The translations under genes and the position numbers were made by a program. Under the pieces are notes generated by a model. The model searched no databases. It was not told the DNA's origin and was given only the letters and a program-made list of their open reading frames with translations. A stretch of 64,000 bases of DNA from Plantago major. Taxonomy: Eukaryota > Streptophyta > Magnoliopsida > Lamiales > Plantaginaceae. This document shows positions 55,492 to 64,000 of this stretch, piece after piece; the first letter of the stretch is position 1; each line of letters starts with the position of its first letter. The DNA is taken from assembly GCA_026545765.1 (NCBI GenBank), contig CM048840.1, forward strand, positions 55,366,580 through 55,430,579, given 5' to 3'.

Positions 55492-58400
55492 ATGTTCTGT
55501 TTTGGAACATTCGGGGTATTGGGAATGCTCCATCACAAGATATGCTCAAGCATCATGTAGTTTCTACTCGTCCTCATTGGTTTGCTATTGCGGAACCAAA
55601 GGTTCCTTCCTCGTCCATACCAGATTCTTATTGGAATGCGATGGGAATGCGCTTTCTTGGTGAAAATACGCGCCCTAACAGCCTTACTGACTTATGGGTT
55701 TTGGAAGATCTCTCTTCTTCTGGTTCTTCTATAGTTTTATCTTCTTCTCAAGTTCTTGTTATTAAAGTTTCTTGGCTCAACGGGACTTCCTATTAGCGTT
55801 TATTCATGCCCATGCTGATTATATTTGTCGTCGAGACTTATGGCGTGATTTACTGCTTTTGCCAAACACACCCTTGCTTTTGGTGGGAGATTTCAATGCT
55901 GTGATTGGTGCGCATGAACGATCAAATGGTACTTCTCCAGTTCGTCTTGAAACATGGATTTCCATTCTTTTATCAATGATGGGGAGTTCTTATCGATTCC
56001 TAGTTCTGGCAGCTTTTTTACTTGGTCGAATCGTCGTTTCTCTAGTGGTTATCTAGAGACACGTATTGATAGGGCTCTTTCTTCACAATCCTTTTTGGAT
56101 TTATGGGACTCGGTGATGGTTCGTGTGGGCTTGCGTACTTGCTCGGATCACAGCCCCCTCTTTGTTTCCTGTGCGCATGAACAAGCGCTATCTCGTCCTC
56201 GACCATTCAGATTCCAAGCAATGTGGCTTAGTCACAGTTCGTTTGAGGAGTTAATTAAGCTTTCCTGGAAAACTCCTATTACGGCCATGGGCTCTTTTTC
56301 TTTGGTTATCCGAAAATTAAAAAGGCTGAAATCCGCTATCATAGATTGGAATATTAATGTCTTTGGTGAGCTTAATTCTCGTCTTCTTGCTGCTCGTAAC
56401 AAGCTGGAGTTGGTTCAGCAGCAATTATCCCTCCATGGTCCGATAAATGATATTCCTCGCAAGCAACTTGAGGCGATCGCGGACTACAATGCTATTCTGA
56501 ATCAAGAGGCAACTTTTTTGCATCAAAAGAACCGGGCTGCGTGGTTAAAAGACGGTGATAGAAATTCTGCTTTTTTCCATCGTTCTCTAAAGATTCACAA
56601 AGGTATTCTCGGTATTTCCTCTTTGATAATTGATGGCTCTATCAATCACGATGCAATTCGGATCCGGAATCATAAGATTTCTTATTATGAGAATCTGTTC
56701 TCACAAACTCAGCCCACGGTTGTCTCGTTCGATGAACTAGATGAGCTTATCCATTGTTCGATTACGGATGAACAAAATCAATTGCTAATCGATATTCCTT
56801 CCGAGGATGACATCCGTCATGTTGTTTTCAGTATTTCACCTAATAGTGCTCCTGGACCGGATGGTTTCGGGGGCAGTTTCTATCAATCTATGTGGCACAT
56901 TATTAGTGCGGAGGTGTCTTTGGCGATTCGGTCGTTCTTCCTTCATGGTCATTTCCCGGCAGATATGAACTCTAGTTTTGTCACTCTTATTCCAAAAATC
57001 AGAGATGCGTTGCGTATTGAAGATTTCCACCCTATTGTTATTGGTAATTTTCTTTATAAGATTATTGCTAAGATTTTGGCCGATCGTTTGGGTCCGATTT
57101 TATCGGGGTTGCTCTCCTTTCATCAATTTGGTTTTATTCCGGGGAGACGCATACATGATTGTATTGCCTTAGCCTCTGAAGGAGTTAATAGTCTTGGTCT
57201 TCATTGTAGTAAGGGTAATCTGGTGTTGAAGGTTGACATCCGGAAAGCCTTTGATACTCTAAATTGGGACTTCCTTTTGGCGGTTCTCACAAAATATGGT
57301 TTCTCTTCTACCTTTGTTGGTTGGATTAATCATATTCTTCACTCGGCAAAGCTCTCGGTTCTGATTAATGGGGCTCCGGAAGGGTACTTTGGTTGTTCTC
57401 AGGGAGTTCGTCAAGGGGATCCTCTTTCCCCTCTTCTCTTTTGCATCGCGGAGGAAGTTCTTAGCAAGCTTCTCTCGAAGGCTGCCAATTCAGGGGAGCT
57501 CACTCCTTTATTCATTGGACAATCTCTTACTTTTCCTTCTCACCTTCTTTATGCAGATGATGTGATTATTTTTTGCAGGGCTACTGCTGCGAATTGTCGT
57601 ACTATTCTTAGGATCCTGGAAAAATATGCTGCTTGGTCGGGACAATACTTCAATCCTCAGAAGTCCAGGGCTTATCTTAGTACTTTTCTTACCCGAGTCA
57701 GGAAGAACCACTTGTGCAGAATCATGGATATTATCGAGGGTCACCTTCCTTTCACGTGTTTGGGAGTTCCACTTTTCCGTGGGGCACCTCGGACTTGTCA
57801 TTTACAATCCCTTGCAGACTCGATTCTAGCAAAGTTTAGTAAATGGAAGGGCACTTCTCTCTCTATGGCCGGTCGTTTATGTCTTGTTCAATCAGTGATA
57901 CAGGGATCTTTTGTACACTCTATGATGATTTATCGTTGGCCTTTGACTCTTCTTAAGCGTATGGATGCTCGCATTCGTAATTTCGTCCAAACTGGGGATA
58001 CTCTGAAGAGAGCATCAACTTCTATCTCTTGGAAGCGTTGTTGTGCTCCAAAGTCTGAGGGTGATCTTGGTATTCGTTCTCTGGTTGCTGCTAATAAGGC
58101 GTATCTTTCTCGTCTTGCTTGGGATATTTGGGCTGTGAAGGTTCCATATCTAGATATCTTCGCTTGCCGCTTTCTCGGCATGCTTCCTTGCGCTCTTATG
58201 TTGCTTCCTCGATTTGGTTTGGATTTAAGGATTGTTTCCCCACACTTCAATCCAAGTCTAGATAGTTAGCGTGTCAAGGCTCTCAGCTACGTTTCTGGCT
58301 TGATGATTGGCTTGGCTACAGTATTGCGGACAGAATTGGTATTCCTATTCATCTTCGACATCACTTCGAGTTCCCTATTTCTGAGTATTGGACTCCGGCT

Positions 58401-59618
58401 GGTTGGTTTCTTTTGGATGGGTTCCGTATGGCTTTTGCAGATGTTACTCGCGATATTCTCTCCTATCATCTGGCTCCATCTGGTTCTGATACTCGTATCT
58501 GGACTGAATCTCTAGACGGTTCGATTTCTACCAAGCAAGCCTATCACTCTTTGCGGCCGCGTTTCCTTAAGATTGACTGGGGATCTTGGATATGGGCTCC
58601 TTTTATCCCACCCCGTCGTTCTATCACAGTTTGGAAGGCTATTCATGGTGTTCTTCCAACTATTGAGAAATTGCGGGGCTCTGATTTTGTTGGTCCTTCG
58701 GTGTGTGTTTTTTGCTATGCTGCTATGGATTGCCAAGACCATTTACTGGTCTCTTGTCCGTTCACTCGGACTATCTGGCATACTCTATTTGATCTTTTCC
58801 AGGTTCCTTTTCGAGATTGCTTTAGTTTTGGAGAGCTTCTGTTATATGCCATGGGTCAACATTTTAGCTCTCAGATTCTCTCTTTGTGGTATCTTGTCTT
58901 TGTGACGGGCATTTGGGTGCTTTGGACTACGTGCAATCGTTGCTTATTTGATGGTGTTCCTGTTTCCAGGCATTCTATTTTGCTTCTGATTTGGAGTCTT
59001 GTAGGCGAGGCTAATTCCCACCCTCTTGGTTCTATGGCTAATAATCAAGTTGATTTACAAGTCCTTCATTATTTTCGTATTCAAGGGTGCCCGCCTAAGT
59101 CACGAGATATCATTGAGGTCCGATGGTATCCCCCTCTCCCGGGATGGATTAAATGCAACACGGATGGAAGTTCTCTTGCCGCTCCTGGCTCCTCTACTGC
59201 GGCTGGGGTTTTTAGAGATTCAAATGGTACCGTGATGGGTTGCTTTGTAAATCAGCTGGGTACGCTTTATGCTTTTGTAGCCGAGTTACTTGCGGTTATG
59301 ATTGGCATTGAATTTGCTCACACCCAGGGCTGGAATAAGATTTGGTTGGAGACAGATTCTACTTATGTAGCGAATTTGCTCTCCGCGGGTACTAACTCGG
59401 TCCCTTGGAAATTCCAGAACCGTTGGCTATTGACTCTCTCTTATATGCGTGACATGGATTTTCGGGTGTCTCATATTTTTCGTGAAGGCAATTCGGTCGC
59501 TGATGCTCTCTCAAAGTTGGATCTGGAGGGTTTCTGGACTTCTCCTTTGGATGTCATTCGACCTCACATACACAAGGACATGTACGGTTTACCTTATTAT
59601 AGGTTTCCGCAACGCTAA
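55488..59618 (+). pseudogene. LINE ORF2: endonuclease, reverse transcriptase, RNase H
   Basis: The ATG at 55488 gives MNVLFWNIRGIGN, the usual plant L1 ORF2 start. The apurinic-type endonuclease has LVGDFNAV (about 55880), FFTWSNRR (about 56015), ETRIDRAL and SDHSPL (about 56145). RT covers about 56840-57700, with GPDGF, FGFIPGRRIHD, GVRQGDPLSPLLF and the catalytic YADD at 57550-57561. A zf-RVT domain follows (58600-58790, CVFCYAAMDCQDHLL). RNase H lies at 59140-59540 with CNTDGSS, AELLAV, ETDST and VADALSKLD. Frameshifts lie near 55790, 55950 and 58200 and there is a stop at 58263. It is long open from 55954 to 58269 (771 codons) and then about 58266 to 59618. Confidence 0.93.
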
Positions 59619-59862
59619 CGCCCAGGCACTCTTTTTCCCAGCCATGGGTTTTTCCCACTGGGTTTTTCCATGACTGGGTTTTAACGAGGCCCGCGGTTGC
59701 AACCATGGATCACCTTGATCCCGGGTTATGTTATTTTTGTTTCTTTGTTTGTTCACTTGTTTCGCGTTGTAACCCGCCTGTGGGTTCCTTTGTAATCTCT
59801 ACTTTTACGCTTTGTACTCTTTTACTTTTATTAATATATGCTCTATTTATGAAAAAAAAAAA
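59619..59862 (+). other. LINE 3' UTR and poly(A) tail
   Basis: About 230 bp with CCATGGGTTTTTCCC-like repeats (59641-59690), ending in TTATGAAAAAAAAAAA. The A-run at 59852-59862 precedes the target duplication. Confidence 0.9.
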
Positions 59863-59877
59863 GAACTTGTGAGCTTT
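59863..59877. repeat. LINE target site duplication, right copy
   Basis: GAACTTGTGAGCTTT is identical to 53597-53611. Confidence 0.93.
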
Positions 59878-59924
59878 GAAAATCCTTATCCTTGTCCTCT
59901 CTTGTCTTACCCCTATCTCTTCCA

Positions 59925-59938
59925 CCCCCCCCCCCCCC
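59925..59938. repeat. C14 homopolymer
   Basis: Fourteen C bases, close to the LINE insertion and just before an inverted repeat. Length is likely to vary and be prone to sequencing error. Confidence 0.8.
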
Positions 59939-59948
59939 ACCCCTTTCT

Positions 59949-59979
59949 TACAGTCCGAGACGGGACGTCTCAGACTGTA
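59949..59979. repeat. Inverted repeat, 14-bp arms, 3-base loop
   Basis: TACAGTCCGAGACG, loop GGA, then CGTCTCAGACTGTA; one mismatch in 14 pairs. It could fold into a strong hairpin in DNA or RNA. It lies about 11 bp before AGATGTATTTATAAGC, a TATA-like element at 59986-59994. Confidence 0.85.
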
Positions 59980-60009
59980 GGAAAAGATGTATTTATAAGC
60001 GAGATAGGG

Positions 60010-62250
60010 TTAAACGTGGAGGCTTAGGATCAGGGTAAATTTTGTCGCTCGAATGTCGGATCCGAGGAGTCAAGTCCGGGTAGATTTTGTTGCTTGGATG
60101 TCGGAGCCGGACTTTCAAAAAATATAAAATTTATAACTTCTTCCCGTTGCCACACTCCTTAGAGAGAATAATTTCTTAGAGTTCCAAGGTGAAGTAACTT
60201 GGATTCGAATATTGTTTTTGCAGCAGTCCGAAGGTTGTTGTTCGTTCCGTGACGGAGCTGTCCGTAAAATTGAAGAAAGTTGCACTTATTTTAATTAAAA
60301 TAAGAGAACATGATGTAGAGCACTGTTTAGTGGGGAACAATAATGTATTGTCCCGTAGTGAGAGTAGTGAGAGATAAAGAGGACAATAGCTCATTTATCT
60401 CTTTTTTCTTCCTCTCGTGCTCTCCTTTAGTCCACCGGCCACCATTTTTGGTTTCTTATACAGCAACCTCAATCTTACTCCGGATTCACTTCTCAAATCC
60501 CCATTCAATGAATCAACCGAATGCTCGGAGCTCTACGGGGACACCAAGTCGGAGCTTGTGCTGTTCGGAGCAGCTCTTAGTTCTGAAGCATGTCGGACAC
60601 GCTTGGTGTGATGCTCTGATTCGCGAGTGGGTGTTTGATCGGATCCAAGCACGCTTGCTGTTCGGATCGAGTCTCAGCCTCACGCAATCCGAATATTGGT
60701 TTATGCTCCGTTTTACTTCACGGAATGCTTGTTTCGTCAGAGAGAGAGGTGGGAGCTGAAAGTAGAGGTCGGAGCAGAGGTGAGAGGCAGAGAAGGAGAC
60801 ATGCTTTCAGCAATTTTAACTCCGGTCCGGATCTGTTTCGTTCCGAGGTGGGTCTCAGTCCAAAATTGCAACTTGGAGTTCCGAATTCGATTTGTGTTCT
60901 AGTTGCTAGATTTGTTCGGCCTCTACAGGCGCGAGATTTTGTTCCGTCACCGCAGTTCAGTCCGGAGCTAGCAGTCTCTTCTCCACTGTGCTTCGTCTGT
61001 AGTCCGAAGATCCATTGTTTCTCTGAGTTTTCTATTTCGTGACGAGATTCCACCTATCCGGATCAGTTTTATTTTCGAGCTTTGCTGCTGTTCTGAGTTT
61101 CGAGATTTGCAATTGTTCTGAGTATCTGAATCCGGATCTCTGTCAGTCCGGATTTGCTATTTGTTCTCCGTAGTTCGAGACTCAGCACTGCTCTTCCTCT
61201 TGCTCTGTTTCGTCCGATTCAATGCTCTTTTCCGCTGCGTCATTTCAGAGCTCAGTCCGAAGCTCTTAGGCCTGTGCAGTCCAGATCTAAGATGGCACAG
61301 AGAGGTAGCCATGAATGTCAGTCCGGATCCGAGGCTTGCTGTCCGAAGCTCTGTGTTGTTTATTCTGAAGTTGCTACAGTTTGGATTTTTGTGCTTGTGC
61401 TCTAGTTCCGGATCTGCTGTTCCAAAATAGTGTTCTGCAGGATCCATTCAGTCCGACGCTATAGTTCCGTTGCTTTTTATCTCGCGTTTTGCCATTTGCG
61501 ATGTTGGTCCGAAGGTTCTAGCTTTGTCATAGTCCGGATCCGGATCTACTGCTACAGTTCCGTTCGAGCTCTAGGTTTTGGATCTGCACCAGTCCGAAGT
61601 TCAGCTTTGATCCGAGTTTTGCTTCTTCGGATCTTGTGGCGAGCTTTTTTTTTTTTTTTTTTTTTTGAGTGACTTTGGCCCGGATTGGATTTGCCATCTC
61701 AATCTGGATCTGCTGCTAGGCTCTATTCTGGTGTGCGCTTCCTTGCTCAAGCTTACTGTGTCGTTCCGAATTTTGTTAACTATTTTTCTCTAAAGATAAC
61801 TTTATGTTCAACACATGTAATTTCCAAGAGTGTTGCTGTTGTTGTATTGTCCTTTGGATATGTGTAGAACTCAACGTGATGCTTCAATTCCGTCTTTACT
61901 TCATACAAAAAGAGTGAAGCTGTCCGAAGCTTGGTTGAAAATATCATCTTTTTGTCTTTCTTCGTAACTCTCGCGAGCTTTGCTTTTGAAGCTTTGGGCT
62001 TATATGATGTCTTTTGGCATCAAGGAGTGACGTACTACCCTTAATTTCGCCTTTGGACAGGCGTATGCACTATACCAAGCCACGTGGGATAAATTGGCCC
62101 CTCTCACTTTTAATGGGTACGGACGTATTGTTGTTAGGGTAAGACCTATGCCGTAGAGTAGACTTTTAGCGATCGTGCAGTGGTGCTTTGGAAGAAGATC
62201 CGAGCCTACTTGTTCGAGCCAAGGCCAGCTCATATTAGCTACTTAGTGGG
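60010..62250. other. Non-coding region with dispersed TCCGA/TCCGGA words and a T22 run
   Basis: No gene is supported. Open frames here are short and lack recognisable domains. Short words such as AGTCCGGATC, TCCGAAGCTC and GTTCCG recur irregularly between 60500 and 61640, as if from a decayed tandem array. A 22-T run lies at 61645-61666 (possible minus-strand poly(A) of a lost retrocopy). Confidence 0.5.
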
Positions 62251-62399
62251 ATTGACTTAACCCTTTTCTACAGTCGAGGGTCTTCTGTTGTCAGGCATCC
62301 GATCTGGAGTTTATCCGGTCCTAGGCTAGCTTCGGACGTTAGGCTTCCCTTTGTCTGTTTATTCAGTAAGAGGGATCGGACCTATAGTTAGAGTGGGTC

Positions 62400-62890
62400 G
62401 GATGGAATAGATGCGAAAGGGCATGGGATAGAGATGCTTTTTGCAAGTGGGAAGGTCCGAGAGAGGACTTCCTAACGGACGGGAACCGTGAGAGGGGATA
62501 ACTTATCCATCCGTAAGAGGGATGGAATGTTATCTTTTTATGATAATCGATTTCGCGGGATGGTCCGAAGGAGGACATCCGAATGGACGAGAGTCCGTGT
62601 GAGAGGATAACTCATCCATCCGTAAGAGGGATGGGGTGTTATCTTTTTACGACAACCGATTTTGCGGGATGGTCCGAAGGAGGACATCCAAACGGACAAG
62701 AGTCCGAGTGAGAGGATAACATCCATCCGTAAGAGGGATGGTTTCGGGATGGTCCGAGAGAGGACCTCCGAACGGACGAGAGTCCGTGTGAGTGGATAAC
62801 TCATCCATCCGTAAGAGAGAGTGGGTGTTATCTTTTTATGACAACCGGTTTTTCAGGATGGTGCGAAGGAGGACATCCAAACAGACGAGA
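62400..62890. repeat. About 109-bp tandem array
   Basis: The anchor CCGTAAGAG recurs at 62511, 62620, 62727 and 62809 (spacings 109, 107, 82). Each unit carries GGATGGTCCGA, GAGGACATCC and GAGTCCG, and the third unit has an internal deletion. On the minus strand the units give a repeated open frame without known motifs. Confidence 0.88.
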
Positions 62891-62898
62891 TTCCGTGT

Positions 62899-63060
62899 TA
62901 TGCGGAGACGGTCGGGCTTATATTGAAGTACTTATGCCGAGACAGTCGGGCTTATATTGAAGTACTTATGCCGAGGCGTTCGGGCTTATATTGAAGTACT
63001 TATGCTGAGACGTTCGGGCTTATATTGAAGTACTTATGCCGACATGGTCGGGCTTATGTA
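62899..63060. repeat. 34-bp tandem repeat, 5 copies
   Basis: Units start at 62899, 62933, 62967, 63001 and 63035, an exact 34-bp period; the last is partial. The core is GTCGGGCTTATATTGAAGTA. Variation is confined to the GAGACAG/GAGGCGT part. Confidence 0.93.
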
Positions 63061-63590
63061 ATTTCATGGGTGTCGGACCCCCTTATTAATCGGAAACATG
63101 TCCTTGACGAATCATGTATGCTTGTAGTAAATGAAGTATTGATAAATAATGCGTGCGTGCATGATGCATGAATGAATGAATGACGCAATGGATGTGAATG
63201 TACGGTAAATTATGATTTCAAGTCAAGTCAGAATACTTACTTTTTCATCGAAAAATGTAGAGCTTTATTTTCGGTTCTCCGTTTTAAGAGAAGCCAGCGA
63301 AATTGGAGATCGGGATTCGAAATAATCAAATCCTAATGTTTGAAAGTATCTCCTAGCTTTTAAGCTTATGAAGTTGGCCTCACTTTTGCTTGTGCAGCTA
63401 AAGGTGTAAGATGCTTGTCCTAGCCACTCTGGTGGTGGGAGACTTCTCCTGGCCACTTTGGTGTTGGAGATGGTCCTAGCCACTTTGGCGGTAGGAGGCT
63501 GTCCTAGCCAAATTGGTAGAAAGTGTTGGATGTTTGTAGAACGATGAGTGTCTTACTTGGTCCGGAGGATGTAGTATGAACTTAGGACGC
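63061..63590. other. Short non-coding gap between arrays
   Basis: It contains an ATG/CATG-rich stretch (63100-63200, TGAATGAATGA) and three degenerate copies of TCCTAGCCACTTTGG(T/C)GGT (about 63417-63500). No gene is seen. Confidence 0.5.
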
Positions 63591-63617
63591 GATGCCTAAG
63601 ACATGATCGAGGACCCG

Positions 63618-64000
63618 CTCCGAGGAGATGGTAAGAACCTGCTCCGAGGAGATGGTAAGAACCTAGTCCGAAGTCATGGTGAGAACCTGGACTGAGGACT
63701 TGCTGAGAACCTACTCCGAGGGCATGGTGAGATGTTGCTCCGAGGAGATGGTAAGAACCTGGTCCGAAGGCATGGTGAGAGCCTACTTTAAGGAGATGGT
63801 AAGAACCTGGTCCGAAGGCATGGTGAGAGCCTGCTCCAAGGAGATGGTAAGAACCTGCTCCGAGGACTTGGTGACAGCCTGGTCCGAGGAGATGGTAAGA
63901 ACCTGCTCCGAGGACTTGGTGAGAGCATGCTCCGAGGACTTGGTGAGAGCCTGGTCCGAGGAGATGGTAAGAACCTGCTCCGAGGACTTGGTGAGAGCCT
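63618..64000. repeat. 24-bp tandem repeat with 48-bp higher-order pattern, runs off the window
   Basis: About 16 copies of CTCCGAGGAGATGGTAAGAA + CCTG. From about 63800 a dimer alternates GAGATGGTAAGAACCTG with GACTTGGTGAGAGCCTG, a 48-bp higher-order unit. It is open at the right edge. Homogeneity increases toward the right end. Confidence 0.92.

Larger units (their letters stand above)
53612..59862 (+). mobile_element. L1-type LINE retrotransposon, full length
   Basis: 6.25 kb with a 5' UTR of two monomers, ORF1 (RNA-binding), ORF2 (endonuclease, RT, zinc domain, RNase H), a short 3' UTR and poly(A) at 59852-59862. A perfect 15-bp target duplication and a complete 5' end show a full-length insertion. 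Four frameshifts and a few stops inactivate it. Base composition and codon use are less AT-rich than in the retroelements to the left. Confidence 0.95.
52757..64000 (+). other. Unclassified repeat-rich region (possible giant LTR or element end) containing the LINE
   Basis: It begins TGTTGAGGGTATAAGTCCCC, with an imperfect inverted repeat (52758-52765 with 52773-52780), as LTR ends often show. It has a TATTTATAGG box near 53092 and a second TATTTATAAGC near 59990 after the LINE. Several unrelated-length tandem arrays share the word (A)GTCCGA. No protein domain is readable outside the LINE. Tandem arrays next to LTRs are known for Tat-lineage gypsy elements (Ogre/Retand), so this may be such an element, but the far end is not in the window. 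Confidence 0.35.

Noticed and set aside
61645..61666. T22 as the poly(A) tail of a minus-strand retrocopy
   Set aside because: No retrocopied gene, LINE or SINE body and no target duplication could be recognised on its left side. It is left as a simple repeat.
60343..61672. Several 60-140 codon ORFs on both strands
   Set aside because: They overlap each other, lack recognisable domains and lie in a region of decayed TCCGA repeats.
62899..63060. CRISPR-like array of 34-bp repeats
   Set aside because: The repeats are directly abutting without spacers, and the window is plant nuclear DNA. It is an ordinary tandem repeat.

Overview
The window is plant nuclear DNA, most likely from a eudicot with a large, repeat-rich genome. 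It is almost entirely transposable elements inserted into one another. The evidence is Ty1/copia polyproteins primed by initiator Met-tRNA, Athila-type Ty3/gypsy elements with tRNA-Asp-like primer sites, a plant-type L1 LINE with an RNase H domain, and several satellite-like tandem arrays. I see no convincing host protein gene, tRNA, rRNA or organellar insert. The species cannot be named from the sequence.

Layout. (1) E1 (550-14959, minus) is a complete but decayed SIRE/Maximus-type Ty1/copia element with two about 1.43 kb LTRs and a 5-bp target duplication (AAGGG). It sits inside E2, a related element on the plus strand. (2) E2 is present as 1-549, 14965-19151 and about 27166-28244: the 3' part of its accessory gene, a polypurine tract and a split 3' LTR. 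Its 5' half lies left of the window. (3) G1 (19152-27144, minus) is an Athila-type gypsy element inserted into the E2 3' LTR. It keeps protease, RT, RNase H and integrase but has lost most of gag and the outer end of its 5' LTR. (4) S1 (28248-30089) is a probable solo LTR exactly at the E2/E3 boundary. (5) E3 (30090-52020, minus) is a third SIRE-type element, truncated on its 3' side by E2. (6) Its RNase H domain is split by NA (35874-44983, minus), an unusual LTR-internal-LTR-internal-LTR complex that codes only gag and protease. (7) 52021-52756 is a short AT-rich flank. (8) 52757-64000 is an unclassified region rich in tandem repeats (39, 98, 109, 34 and 24/48 bp periods). It is interrupted by a 6.25 kb LINE (53612-59862, plus) with 15-bp target duplications, a duplicated 176-bp 5' UTR monomer and overlapping ORF1/ORF2.

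Main point of interest. All three SIRE-type elements carry, between RNase H and the 3' LTR, the same large accessory gene (about 1,500 codons in E1). Comparing the copies shows that its middle is a run of very small exons (96-153 nt, all multiples of three) separated by 75-84 nt phase-0 introns, 12 of 14 with GT...AG ends. The number of exon-intron modules differs between elements, and exons within one element resemble each other. In E1 and E3 a TATA box lies about 205 bp upstream of the accessory ATG. This looks like a spliced, separately promoted retrotransposon gene that evolves by duplication of exon-intron modules. All copies here carry stops or frameshifts, so they are relics.

Relative age. 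E3 is older than the insertion of E2 and NA. E2 is older than E1 and G1. S1 entered after E2. The LINE is independent.
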